A DNA stretch of 64,000 nucleotides from Sipunculus nudus. Lineage: Eukaryota; Annelida; Sipuncula; Golfingiida; Sipunculidae. The notes under the pieces were generated by a model that was not told the origin of the DNA, did not search any database, and saw only the letters and a program-made list of their open reading frames with translations. Positions 48,916 through 62,225 of the stretch are shown piece after piece (position 1 is the first letter of the stretch; every line of letters starts with the position of its first letter). The translations under genes and the position numbers were made by a program. The stretch is from contig CM049322.1 of assembly GCA_026874595.1 (NCBI GenBank), positions 53,533,386 to 53,597,385 of the forward strand, read 5' to 3'.

Positions 48916-51393
48916 GCTGAATGACTAATAACTTCGCGAAGCTTAACTGAACATCTAATTTAATTGGAGTACACCTGGCCCGGAACATTCGGACTTCATT
49001 CATAAGAACTTAATACTATTAGTCTGGTTAATTTCAGTTCGATGTGTCATGTAAAAATAAACAAAATCAGTTTCCTTGAAAAAAAAGTTTCATTTAGTAA
49101 CATGACAATAAAAAAAAATTTGGTTGTTGATCTACCATGTTTTTTCTTGTTTAAAAGTGAAATTTAAATTCTTCACTTGATTAAAAAAGTAGAAATTCAG
49201 TTTTAAGTTGTAGAAGGAAATGCGTCATTTTTGAGGAGAAACTATAAAAAGCTTTGAAATATTATCTTGCAGTTTTTTATTAGCCTGCTGAGATGCTGCT
49301 TGCTGTTACTCGGTGCTTAAAATATTATATATTAACATTTTAAAATAACAAAATGCATAAATATTATATTTATGAAAATTACTAGGAATTTCCTAAATAT
49401 ATATATACAGTACCATCAGTAAAAACTTGTAATAAATGTAAATGATCTTTTATCTGTATAGGTTTTAATATGAATTTGAAACAGCTTTTGAGTTTTTAAA
49501 TGGGTGTTTAACAGAGATGCAATACCTGAACAAAAGACTGCTGACATACATAGTAATATACTGATCTTTACAATATACTGTTTGTTCAGGAATGCTTCAG
49601 GGATGACCCCCTCTGGTCATGATTGAATTCAGTCTTTACATGTGTATGAACCATTACTTGAAGAGGAAAACTGTTAACTTTGGTGTCAGAAGGTCAAAGG
49701 TTTAAGATCACATCTCAATTTGGCTTTCAGATAATAAAATTCCTGTTGTGATTATTTAAAGGCCAAAATGTTGTGTGAGTCAACTGAGCATCTTGACCCA
49801 TAGGTCACATTTCATTTTCACAGCTGTTTGTGATATTTTTTTATATAAATAATGATGGACAGTTTCTGAAGTTTAATAAGGCTGGTAGTGCTTGCAAATT
49901 ATCTTTTGCATTTTTTTTCATATTTTTAGCTCAGAAGACTTCATTTAAGTCTCCTGAACTACAGTGATCACCCAAGTGTTGTTGTTTGTCCATCAGGCTG
50001 TCTTGCACCCTTTGAGGCTGTTATCAGGTCACATTTTTAGCTCTGCCAAAGTGATCAGTGATCAATCTGATGTTGTCCTTTGTTCATCTGGCTGTCTTAC
50101 AGTGTGTCCGGCTGTAATCAGGGCACAAATCATATCTGTCAAACATGGAAACTTCTAACTGTACATCCAGAGAGGTCCTAGGCAAGTCTTCTTAAACCAT
50201 ATATAAACTTAGGTCAGTGTGACCTATATTCTTAAGCTATGAAGAAAACCATGATTTAAGCACTGTGAAAGACAGAGGGTCATAGATCATAACAGTTAGG
50301 CTTGGAACCTTCTAACGACTAACATCCAGGGATGTTCTGACCAAATTAGGTGCTAGTGATCTATGTTCTGCCAGCTACTAGCCAAAAACATGATTTGAGC
50401 TAACAACTAATTTTCAGGGAGATTTTTAGGCAAATCTCCATGGAAACCTGAAATTTGGCCATGGTGCATCATATTTGATGAACTGCTTGCCCAAACATAA
50501 ATTTGAACCCCCAGACAGTCAGACGGGACACTAACCTTAAATGTTGGACTTACTTCCTTCTAATGTAAAATCCAGAAGTAGGGGCACTGGGCAGATTTCC
50601 TTGGAATCCAAAATTAAGTCACATTTAGCAATGTGAGGGTCAGATAGGCACAAATCCTATATATAACTAACAGTTGGAACTTGAACCTTCTAACCTAACA
50701 TCAAATGAAGTTCAGGGCAATTATCCTCAGAAATCACAAAATACTGTAGGTCACTTTTGACATAAATTCTTTTAGATGTGGGCAAAACACATGATTTGAG
50801 CACTCAGGAAATCATTCTTCCCATTGTTTGAGGTTCTTTAAACATTTTCACCGTATCATTACATCAACGTTGAGGCCTGCATCACATACATGTACATATC
50901 AAATTCAGTTTAGTGTCATGGCCCATGAGTCACTTGTTGAGAATGCAAATCTGCAATTGTTTTTGTGTGGCTTTTATCTGAGCATATACTTTGGATGAAA
51001 CTCACTTGTATTTCAGGAGAGGTTCAGTGTATTGGCCTTGAATTTTGCACATCCATCTTGGATAGCTTTCTCATACACATGACAGGTGCCACCATCTATA
51101 ATCAAATATTCACAGAATACATAGATCTATGCATTTGTCCCAGGAGTGTTTAGATGAATCTGCCTGAAAGTTTGACTGTCAAAAAATCTTAGATACCTTA
51201 GTCTCATACACGTGTTGAAAGTTAAATTTTCCTTTTTCCAGAAAAGACAGTCCCCCAAGACAGTTTGTGTCCAAATAAGGAGAGAAATTGGTCAATTAAT
51301 CCAATAAGAAACAGATAAAGACAAGAAGAGAGGTAAGAGACAATCAGTGTTGTTGCATTCATATGATCATTATAAGACAGCCTTAAAATATTT

Positions 51394-51432
<39 letters not shown>

Positions 51433-51825
51433 AATTTCCAGGGATATGATCCAACATTCATAATTTTACATAAAGTAAATTTAATAAGTGAAAACTGACT
51501 TTTAGCTCAGCTGATGATAAAAATTCAAACAGGGCAAGTGAAAGCTGCTGGGCAATTACCTTAAATGTGAACCCTGACTTTCATAACAAGAGGTAATTCT
51601 GGTAATTAAGGAATACAAAAATCGGATTACACAATTGCATGAAAGCCTTTATCTGTCAATTATAGAAGCACCTCATATGAATGAATCAGTTTCCTGTGGA
51701 GTTAGTAAAAAAAGCGCTGCATACCTTACAGGAACCTAATTTAAAGTATCCTTGGTTGGCCATGAGGAGAACTTGATTTGTTGGAAATAATTCTACAGCT
51801 GTACATATATTTCTTTTCTTTCCAG
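48916..51825. other. Host DNA, right flank
   Basis: AT-rich sequence with diverged dispersed repeats (TTTAGCTCAGAAGACTTC-type and GGAAACCTGAAATTAGG-type words from about 49930) and a (TA)n tract at 51399-51430. A pyrimidine tract plus AG at about 51235-51242 could be an acceptor of a 5' exon, but nothing confirms it. Confidence 0.5.
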
Positions 51826-53713
51826 TAAACATGACAACAGTACAACAATTACGTGGTGCCGTGGACAGTGAGTAGATTTCCACTCTTATTTGGTTTTGCA
51901 TATTATGTTGATTTACAAAGAACCAATAATCTTTGTATGCACAACAATCTGCATATTTAATGTTATGTTGTGTTTAGATGTCTAAACCTTGTTTTGCTAC
52001 AGAACTGATCAAAATATAATTTAATCTATATAACATAGATTCTCCATTTAAAACCTGTCTGTTGGTCTATTAGGAGTTATCTGTAGATATAGCATTTTCA
52101 TAGAACCCATTTAGTCTTTGAGAATATATTGTGGTTGTCTTTGTATCATTGGTGGCTTCAGATTCATGATATCAAGTTAGAAGTGGCTAAGTAAATTGGT
52201 GTCCTTGTTAACATGAAATTAAGACCCTGTGACCTATATTCTTTAAGCTTGATTTTACTGAAAACAAGATTTGTGCATGCTGTAAGTCAGATGGGCTCAA
52301 ATTGTATCCATTAGGCCCAGAATCTTTGAACACAACATAAAGGGAAGTTCTGTGCAAATTTTCTTGGAAATTTTTACCTAGGTCATTATAATTTATTTTT
52401 TTGCAAGTAACTGCTGAAAAAACATGATTTTCAGACAAGCAGGCAAGGAACTAATTATATCTCTTTGACCTGGAAATTTCTAACATAATTAACATGAAAT
52501 TCTTGTCTGAATCTCCATATAAACTTGGAATTAGGTCATGGAAACCTCTGTTTTGTGAGCTACTGGCCAAAAAGCATGATTTTGAGCACCCATTCATCAG
52601 GGTGCAAATTTATGCAAAATGCAAGGAAGTTCTGGCAAAATCTCCTTGGAAACCTGAAACTAGGTCATGGTGAACTATACTATGCAAACAACTGGCCAAA
52701 CTTATGATTATGAACACCCAGGCAGTCAGACAGTAAATAAAACTTTACTATTGTACATGGAACCTAGAACCTTCTAATATGACATCCAGGGAGGTCATTG
52801 GCAAGTCATTCCCCCAACATTTCTTGCTGATGTTAGGGCTCCAGTTTGGTGACCAAGTCATTCTTTGGAAGATCTGTGCATTCTACTATGTTGCATATGT
52901 GCACATGACCTGGCAATCATTTTTGGTTGCTATAGCAACAAAGTGATGTCTGTTAATTTTGGTGATTATTGGGATTATAAAATATAGAGTATTTAAACTA
53001 ATGAGTGACATACTCTCATCAGTGGCAATCTCCAGGAACAAACAAGACCTCAGATTACATGGTAATTTTGTCACAGATTGATTTTGTACACTTAAACTAA
53101 TGAGTGTTTTCTTATGAGCTGAGGCTCTTGTAAGTCCTGTACGTGATACAAGCAGACCACTGGAAGGTGTGAGAAACCCCTGGGACAGTCCACATTGACT
53201 ACCAGTAAGCTGGGCCTATCAGAGTTAAGTCATACACCAACAACACTTTTGTGCTGTTCCTCCAGGTCCTAAGCCAAATGGATTATGAGAGATTTCAGTG
53301 AATGAAGTCTTTGATATAATTTTAAATAATTATATATAATGATTGACTTGGCGGGGGGGGGGGGGGACCCTGTGAAACTCTTAAAATATAGAAAACTGCT
53401 AAGTATACTGCCCCACTGATATAAAGGCAATCACAGTATACAGTTACCGAGTGATGGAATCATAAAAGTCTTTAGCCTATTATTGTGAGAAAATTACTGT
53501 ATTATGAGAATATTTCTTTGTAGGAGTAGGTTGTGCAATGTATATCGACATTGCCTAATACAATACATAGTTGATTTATTATAAATAAGGGTAAAGTTAG
53601 CCCCAAACTTTTGTGGTGACTTGTTTAAGGTGTATTTATAACTTTGCATTTTATATTTTCAGATGCTGTGAACAACCATCAATTGACAATACAAGAACTG
53701 GAGTACATAATGT
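51826..53713 (+). CDS. Two possible exons of an unidentified host gene
   Basis: Block 51826-51867 has a TTTCTTTCCAG acceptor, an ATG at 51831 reading MTTVQQLRGAVD, and a GTGAGT donor. Block 53663-53713 has a TATATTTTCAG acceptor, continues in matching phase as NAVNNHQLTIQELEYIM, and ends at GTAAGT. The matched phases and good splice borders support a real gene start, but the protein is too short to identify and no further exon was found. Confidence 0.4.
51868..53662. other. Possible intron with dispersed repeats
   Basis: No coding signal. Contains repeats of the CTCCTTGGAAACCTGAAA type. The nearby G run at 53354-53367 (in a CATTG...GGG context) is a homopolymer artefact-prone site. Confidence 0.45.
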
Positions 53714-54009
53714 GTAAGTTTATAATTTTGTAAGGCAAACAGTTTTTAGCTCAGCTGACTATAAGTCATCTGAGCTATAGTCGTGGTCCTTTGTCCGTCC
53801 GCCGTCTGTCTGTCTGTCCATCCGTCTGTTAAACTGGCATGTTTTGAAACCTTTGGTCCTACGAATCTGACCTGTTGATTCAATTTTCACAGCTTGTTAG
53901 CTCAGCTGACTGTAAGTCATCTGAGCTATAGGGATCACTCTTTGTCCGTCGTCCGTCCGGCCATCTGTCCGTTAACAAGGCACAAATCTTAACCTCTTGA
54001 CCTGAATTT

Positions 54010-57000
54010 TTCTTACTTTATATCCAGAGAGGTCCATGAAAAATCTCCTTGGAAACCTGGAATTAGGTCTCTGTTACCCATATCCTTTGAGATATGGGGG
54101 CCCCAAAGACCCCCCAGAATAGTCAAAAATTTCATACAAAAACTTCAATATCTCATTAACTCCATCACTGATAGTCATGATTTTTGGCATACATATTGAT
54201 CATGAGATGTTCCATCAGTTCCTGCAGACTGGTGGTGCCACCTGTATTTTTCAATTTTTTAGGAATTTTTTTCTCTATTTTTGAGACCATTAATATGTGG
54301 ACATCTGTTAACATAGCACAAATCGTAAAGACTGGACCTAGAATCTTCATTCTTTAGATTCTGAGAGACCTATGAAAAGTCTTCATGGAAACAAGAAATT
54401 AGGTCTCTGTTACCCATATCCTTTGAGCTATGGGGCCCCAAAGTACCCCCCCAGAATAGTCAAAAATTTCAGACAAAAACTTCAATATCTCATTAACTCC
54501 ATCACTGATGGTCATGATTTTTTGTATACTTATTGATCATGAGAGGTTCCATCTGTTCCTGCAGACTGGTGGCGCCACCTGTATTTTTTTATTTTTTTTA
54601 CAAATTTTTTTCTCTATTTTTGAGACCTTTGAAAATGGGGACATATGTTAACAGGGCCCAAATCCTAAAGACTGGACCTAGAATCTTCATTCTTGACATT
54701 CTGAGAGACCTATGAAAAGTCTTCATGGAAACCAGAAATTAGGTCTCTGTTACCCATATCCTTTGAGCTATGGGGCCCCATAATACCCCCCCAGAATAGT
54801 CAAAAATTTCAGACAAAAAATCAATATCTCATTAACTTCATCACTGATGGTCATGATTTTTGGCATACATATTGATCATGAGATGTTCCATCAGTTCCTG
54901 CAGACTGGTGGTGCCACCTGTATTTTTCAATTTTTTAGGAATTTTTTTCTCTATTTTTGAGACCTTTAATATGTGGACATCTGTTAACATAGCACAAATC
55001 GTAAAGACTGGACCTAGAATCTTCATTCTTTAGATTCTGAGAGACCTATGAAAAGTCTTCATGGAAACAAGAAATTAGGTCTCTGTTACCCATATCCTTT
55101 GAGCTATGGGGCCCCAAAGTACCCCCCCAGAATAGTCAAACATTTCAGACAAAAACTTCAATATCTCATTAACTCCATCACTGATGGTCATGATTTTTTG
55201 TATACTTATTGATCATGAGAGGTTCCATCTGTTCCTGCAGACTGGTGGCGCCACCTGTATTTTTTTATTTTTTTTACAAATTTTTTTCTCTATTTTTGAG
55301 ACCTTTGAAAATGGGGACATATGTTAACAGGGCCCAAATCCTAAAGACTGGACCTAGAATCTTCATTCTTGACATTCTGAGAGACCTATGAAAAGTCTTC
55401 ATGGAAACCAGAAATTAGGTCTCTGTTACCCATATCCTTTGAGCTATGGGGCCCCAAAGTACCCCCCCAGAATAGTCAAAAATTTCAGACAAAAACTTCA
55501 ATATCTCATTAACTCCATCACTGATGGTCATGATTTTTTGTACACTTATTGATCATGAGAGGTTCCATCTGTTCCTGCAGACTGGTGGCGCCACCTGTAT
55601 TTTTTTATTTTTTTTACAAATTTTTTTCTCTATTTTTGAGACCTTTGAAAATGGGGACATATGTTAACAGGGCCCAAATCCTAAAGACTGGACCTAGAAT
55701 CTTCATTCTTGACATTCTGAGAGACCTATGAAAAGTCTTCATGGAAACCAGAAATTAGGTCTCTGTTACCCATATCCTTTGAGCTATGGGGCCCCAAAGT
55801 ACCCCCCCAGAATAGTCAAAAATTTCAGACAAAAACTTCAATATCTCATTAACTCCATCACTGATGGTCATGATTTTTTGTATACTTATTGATCATGAGA
55901 GGTTCCATCTGTTCCTGCAGACTGTTGGCGCCACCTGTATTTTTTATTTTTTTTACGAATTTTTTTCTCTATTTTTGAGACCTTTGAAAATGTGGACATA
56001 TGTTAACAGGGCCCAAATCCTAAAGACTGGACCTAGAATCTTCATTCTTGACATTCTGAGAGGCCTATGAAAAGTCTCCATGGAAACCAGAAATTAGGTC
56101 TCTGTTACCTATATCCTTTGAGCTATGGGGACCCAAAGTACCCTCCAGAATAGTGAAAAATTTCATACAAAAACTTCAATATCTCTTTAACTACATCACT
56201 GATGATTTTTGGCACACATATTGATCATGAGATGTTTCATCAGTTTCTGCAGACTGGTGGCGCCACCTGTATTTTTCAAATTTTTACGATTTTTTTTCTC
56301 TATTTTTGAGACCTTTAAGACTGTAGTTATCTGTCAACAGGGTTCAATTTGTAAAGACCGGACCTAGAATCTTCATTCTTAACACAGTGAGACCCATGAA
56401 AAGTCTCCATGGAAAACTGAAATTAGGTCTCTGTTACCCATATCCTTTGAGCTGTGGCACTCCAAAGTACAGCTCAGAATGATGGAAAATTTGATACAAA
56501 AGCTGAAGTATCAGAACAACTAATGCAGAGATAACCATAATTGTTAGTATGGATATTGAACATGGAGTGTTAAATCAGTTTCTGCAGACTGGTGGCACCA
56601 CATGTATTTGTTCGGGCTTTTTTTCGAATTTTTTCTCTATTTTTGAGACCTTTAAAGATCTGAACATCTGTTAACAGGGCACAAAACATAACAACTGGAC
56701 CTAGAATCTTCATTCTTTACACAAAGGGAGACCCATAAAAAATTTCCATAGAAACCTGAAATTAGGTCTCTGTTACCCATATCCATCAAGCTTTATGGCT
56801 CCGAATACCCCCCCAGAATAATGAAAAATTTGATACAAAAACTCCAGTATCTCAATAACTACAACACTGATGTTCATGATTTTTGGCATACATATTGATC
56901 ATGACGTGTTCCGTCAGTTTCAGCAGACTGGGTGCACCACCTCTATTTTTTTCAAATTTTTATGAATTATTTTCTATATTTCTGAGACCTTTAAAGATGT

Positions 57001-57240
57001 GGTTATCTGTCAACAGGGTACAAATTGTAACAACTGGACCTAGAATTTTCATTCTTGTCATGCAAGGAGGCCAATGAAAAGTTTCTGTGGAAACCTGAAA
57101 TTAGGTCTCTGTTACCCATATCCTTCAAGCTATAGGACTCCAAAGTATCCCTCAGAATAATGGAAAATTTGATACAAAAGCTGAAGTATCTGAACAACTA
57201 ATCCAGAGACCACCATGCTTCTTTGCATGGATATTGACCA
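54010..57240. repeat. ~340-bp tandem repeat array
   Basis: About nine units, each with GGTCTCTGTTACCCATATCC, a CCCCCCAGAATAGTC-like block, and TCTGCAGACTGGTGGCGCCA. The units between 54380 and 56090 are near-identical (spacing 338-340), the outer ones more diverged. Identical short open frames recur with the unit and are not genes. Confidence 0.9.
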
Positions 57241-57514
57241 TTAACCCTTTACTGTTTACATTTAATTTAGATTTCCGACAAATTCTTACACTATTTATAT
57301 TTACACTAACAGCTATATCTTTTCAAGCTTTTTTTGTATCTTTATCAAATTTTCAACAGTTCCCACTAAGAGGGTTTCCTGAAGATTATTGAAAATCATT
57401 GAAACTTAAAAATAATATGCAATATTTTTGTCCTGAAAGAATCTATACATATCATGGCATCCTAGTTGCCCATTTAGAGTGCTCTTTAGTGGCTTGTAAA
57501 CAGTAAAGGGTTAA
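57241..57514. mobile_element. piggyBac-type MITE (266 bp)
   Basis: TTAA at both ends (57241-57244, 57511-57514) encloses perfect inverted repeats CCCTTTACTGTTTACA and TGTAAACAGTAAAGGG. TTAA target duplication and CCC... termini are the piggyBac signature. It has no coding capacity and interrupts a unit of the 340-bp array, whose sequence resumes at the far side. Confidence 0.8.
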
Positions 57515-58631
57515 GTGTTTTTATTAGTTTCTGCAGACTGGTGGAGCCACCTGTATTTTTACGCATTTTTTCTCTATTTTTGAGATATATTAATACAGAC
57601 ACAATCTCAGCCTGTTGGTTAATCTATTTGATGCTTCAGTTCAATGATTATATACTACCATTCAGATGATAAAGATTCCTTTTGCAAATCTCTTCCCAGT
57701 CAGCTAAGCGTCATGACCCATGGGTCACTTGTTTTTCTCAGCATTTCATCTATTAACATTTGAAATTAGAAACCAGTTGATCAAAAACTGTAGGTTATAT
57801 TCAAGTAATAAAGTATTAGATTTTATGCAGTTTGCTAGAGCTCAGCTCTCAAACTTCCTAGGCCAGCTCTAAGCTCCAAAAATTTTGCATACTGTTAGAT
57901 GTCCCCCAAATCCCCTACCATGCATACCAAAAGGTTTGGTCACTAGGACTGCATTCCTTCTAGATAATAAGAAAAAACTTCAATTTTCGATTAAAAACCC
58001 TTTGTTACACTTCAAGACCACCTAATATCAAAACCACTGATCTGACTTTGACCACATATAATATACATGTTCTTCTATACACTCTGTATGTACATGGCTA
58101 GAAATGATGTCAGTATTGCGTAATTGTTTTAAGTTATGGGCCCAAACATAATGCACTTTGTAGAAAATCAAGAAATATATTTACTCCCTTATCATGAGAA
58201 TTGCTGAACGTAGAAATGTTTTGCCAGGGATATAACATTATTTAATCAAGATTCAATTGTATTTCCAAAATTAGTTCTGAATTTTTCAAATTTTACAAGT
58301 TATTAGCATAAATATAAAATCAGTACCTTAAATTTTGCCCAACTTTGGCCATGGCATGTTTTTTCCCTGTACCAGTAAGCACTGTTGATTTAATTTTCAT
58401 GTCTTGCACACATAAGGATTTGAGATTCTAAATTCTGAAGTTATATTGGGAATTGATCAAAAACTAGCTTTTATGAAAGTTTTTATGGGACCATATCACA
58501 CTAGGCTGTACTGAAGCCCCTATGTATGTCCCCGCATTGACCTTTCAGGCCAATTATGCATGCTTGAAGCAAGGCACTGTGCAGCCAGCCAGCTCCTTGG
58601 TGGCTTTAGCTGGATCTAACTGTCCAACCCC
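57515..58631. other. Host DNA, right flank
   Basis: End of the repeat array followed by AT-rich sequence. No gene recognised. Confidence 0.5.
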
Positions 58632-58634
58632 CTC

Positions 58635-59810
58635 TGTTACGGCACAAATTGTCGCCCTGCACAAATTGTCGCCGGCGACAATTTGTGCAGGGGCTGTCGG
58701 CACAAATTGTCGCCGGCACAATTTGTCGCCAGCACAAATTGTCGTCCTTAGGTGGCGACAACTTGTGAAGGCATTGACAGCACAAATTGTCGCCGGCACA
58801 AATTGTCGCCAGCTACGATAATGAATACAGCAATTCTCAACGATAATGCATACACTTACTCTTATACATATCTGGGTGCAATTGTCTCATTATCTTAATC
58901 TTATATATATGAATAACAAACGCATTGATCATCATGATTCTTTGCCTGATTTTGGATCATGGAGTGTTCCATCAGATTCTGCAGTTTGGTGGCGCCACCT
59001 ATATTTTTTCTTAATTTTACGGAGGCCTTTCTCTATTTACTTGATCAAACTGTCCATAATTTTTCCACACAAAATTATAATGCTTGCCTCTTTCTTTTAG
59101 TTAATTAACCCAAATAGCATAGAGCAGCAGCGTGACCGTTTAAACTGCTGTGTTTGGTGAAAGAAACACGCACAGCCAACATCTGCCGTGATGTCCATTT
59201 CATAGTTCTTTGCTTGCGACCAGCCAAAATTGCATTCTTGAGTGGATAAATTGTCCATCTTTCTCATCTTTTCCAACATTTTGTGATAAAAGTCACATTT
59301 ATAATTTCATGAACGACTGAAAAAGTAAGTTGCACGAACATTAATTAATTTATGTAACATTAATTAGTTTATTTGCAAAAGCAGATAAATCCACACCAAC
59401 AAGTGACTCATTTAAATTGAATGGATTTTGTCAGTGATAACTAGGCTAAAGCAGCAGGGTGGCGCATTCATTCAAATGGGTGACTTGTCGGACTAGATTT
59501 ATTTACTTTTGCTAACGAAGCCTTCATTTGAATGTACGCACACAAGTTATTGTATTCATTATCGTACCTGGCGACAATTTGTGCAGGGCGACAAATTGTG
59601 CCGACAATGCCTACACAGTTTGTCGCCACCTAAGGACGACAATTTGTGCCGGCGACAATTTGTGCCGTCAATGCCTTCACAAGTTGTCGCCACCTAAGGA
59701 CGACAACTTGTGCCGGCGACAAATTGTGCCGACGACAATTTGTGCCGACAGGCCCTGCACAAATTGTCGCCGGCGACAATTTGTGCAGGGCGACAATTTG
59801 TGCCGTAACA
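58635..59810. mobile_element. Non-autonomous element with palindromic subterminal repeats
   Basis: Ends TGTTACGGCACAAATTGTCG and its reverse complement, with a possible 3-bp target duplication CTC (58632-58634, 59811-59813). Each terminus of about 170-240 bp is built from many copies of ACAAATTGTCGCC in both orientations, often paired as CAAATTGTCGCCGGCGACAATTTG hairpins. The 750-bp middle has no transposase and includes a fragment related to the 340-bp repeat. Class unknown. Confidence 0.65.
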
Positions 59811-59813
59811 CTC

Positions 59814-60740
59814 CTCTAGTATTTGTTTTGGCCATAAACATAACAATAAACTTTTATTTTAATTATTGGTTTATGATAAGAACTTGAAAAAAATTGAAAA
59901 GGAATGTTATAGTTAATGAGTTACAGGGAATTACCTTGCAATTACTGATCATTTATGGATCTTCCATGGATGGCCAAAATTGTATTTCAAATGACACCAT
60001 GCAGTCACCATTGGGTATTTTTCAGTTCAACCATAAAAATGAAAAATAAATAATTAAATAAAATTGTTGTTTACTATAAGGGATTATATGAAGCAAGATA
60101 ATGATAGACAAGGATGCAGTTGAATATATTAAATTAATCTAAATTTCCAGGTCTTTTCCAGGTATTTAACTTGTTGGTTATATTTATTAATAAATTAAAA
60201 AATAAATAAATATGTCAAAAATATAAAATATTACTCAAACAAGTGCTCATTAAAGTTTTTAATATGTTTGACTAATAATCCATGGTTGTATCAGTTCTTA
60301 CATGACACTGGCTAAATAATCAAAATTTAAATTACTGATCCTTTATTTGACTTAATGAAATTAAACATTCCCAAGTCTATTTTGCTCCTGATATAATATA
60401 TTGAGTGTTTTGATCCTTGGACACTTTTTTAAACAACTATTAGTTTCATAGCTAATGCCATTTAAAAAATATAAATATTCAAATTTTACCTATTAGTGCT
60501 GTGGATTTTATTTTCACAGCATGTACACATAAGAATTTCATATGTTAAAATCTGAAATTTGAAACCAATTGATCAAAAACTGTAGATTTCATTCAAGTTT
60601 TCAAGCACCATGTCTTGATTGTTTACATCAGGTCAGTACAAATTCTGTATACTGGGCTGTTACATGACACCTTCAGGTCTGACCTACTGCCTCTGTGAGT
60701 GTCTGTGTCAGGCTGGGTCAGGCAGTATAATTACCAGAGC
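59814..60740. other. Host DNA, right flank
   Basis: AT-rich, no gene or structured repeat recognised. Confidence 0.5.
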
Positions 60741-60902
60741 CTCTCTTTCTTTCTCTCTTTCTCTCTCTCTGACAGTCTAGCTCTCTCTTTCTCTCTCTCT
60801 TTCTCCCTCTCTCCCTCTCGATGACAGTCTAGCTCTCTCTCTACTGCTTTTTCTCTTTCTCTCTCCATCTTTCTTTCTCTTTCTCTCTCTCTCTTTCACC
60901 CT
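60741..60902. repeat. Pyrimidine (CT/TTTCTC)n tract
   Basis: CT-rich simple repeat with two copies of GACAGTCTAGCTCTCTCT. The minus-strand open frame over it is Arg/Glu/Lys-only and an artefact. Confidence 0.9.
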
Positions 60903-61225
60903 AATTGCCTCCCTTCCTCTCTCCATCCCATTCTGTTGACAGGTACTATAAACTAGATACATTAGCTATAAATGTTGATTCAATTTAGAAATGTGAATCA
61001 ACTGAAATATTCACAATCACAATTATATGTTATACTGTAAATTTATAGTTACATTTGTAAACCTGGAAAAAAATTATGTAATGAAAAAAAGGTATTAATG
61101 CAAATATTGTTAATTTTTTCCCGGCTCAGTAGAATGAGGGAAAATGATTTGCTTTGTTTCTCCATTTTTCTGCCTGTTTTATACATTTAATGATCATGAA
61201 AAAAACTTTTTATGCCCCCGCCACA
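60903..61225. other. Host DNA
   Basis: AT-rich sequence before the GCCCC hairpin and 180-bp repeats; nothing recognised. Confidence 0.5.
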
Positions 61226-61309
61226 AATTATGCCCCCGCCACAAAGTGGCCGGGGCATATAGTTTTACCCATGTCCGTCATTCCGTCCTTCCGTCCTTCC
61301 GAAATAAAA

Positions 61310-62225
61310 CAGTTGTACGGACTTTTTTTTGCAATGCCTGCAGATATTGGCCTGATTTTTGGTGTGTGGGCAGATAATGACCAGTTACAGATCGAGTTCG
61401 TGTTTCGTCCCGGTTGACCTACTTTTGACTGTTTTACAGCTCCTAAACTTAGAAAATTTCATGAAAAATAGAAATTTTCATGACAAATACACATGTACGG
61501 ACTTTTTTTCGCAATGCCTGCAGATATTGGCCTGATTTTTGGTGTGTGGGCAGATAATGACCAGTTACAGATCGAGTTCGCGTTTCGTCCAGGTTAACCT
61601 ACTTTTGACTGTTTTACATCTCCGAAACTTAGAAAATTTCATGAAAAATAGAAATTTTCATGACAAATACACATGTACGGACATTTTTTCGCAATGCCTG
61701 CAGAAATTGGCCTGATTTTTGGTGTGTGGGCAGATAATGACCAGTTACAGATCGAGTTCGCGTTTCGTCCCCGTTGACCTACTTTTGACTGTTTTACGGC
61801 TCCTAAACTTGGAAAATTTCATGAAAAATAGAAATTTTCATGACAAATACACATGTACGGACTTTTTTTCGCAATGCCTGCAGATATTGGCCTGATTTTT
61901 GGTGTGTGGGCAGATAATGACCAGTTACAGATCGAGTTTGCGTTTCGTCCAGGTTGACCTACTTTTGACCATTTTATGGCTCCTTAACTTAGAAAATTTC
62001 ATGAAAAATAGAAATTTTCATAACAAATACACCTGTACGGACTTTTTTTCGCAATGCCTGCAGATATTGGCCTGATTTTTGGTGTGTGGGCAGATAATGA
62101 CCAGTTACAGATCCAGTTCGCGTTTCGTCCCGGTTGACCTATTTTGACTGTTTTACGGCTCCTAAACTTGGAAAATTTCATGAAAAATAGAAATTTTCAT
62201 GACAAATACACATGTACAGACTTTT
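61310..62225. repeat. 180-bp tandem repeat, five units
   Basis: GTACGGACTTTTTTTCGCAA recurs at intervals of 180 bases from about 61314 to 62034 (a sixth partial start near 62214). Each unit has AATGCCTGCAGATATTGGCC and a TTTCATGAAAAATAGAAATT palindromic part. Confidence 0.95.

Noticed and set aside
54533-55731. Recurring identical 60-aa frames
   Set aside because: They recur exactly with the 340-bp tandem unit and lack coding character.
54010-57240. CRISPR array
   Set aside because: Units are contiguous 340-bp repeats with no unique spacers, in an animal genome.
60777-60962. 61-aa Arg/Glu/Lys-rich frame
   Set aside because: Translation of a CT-rich simple repeat.
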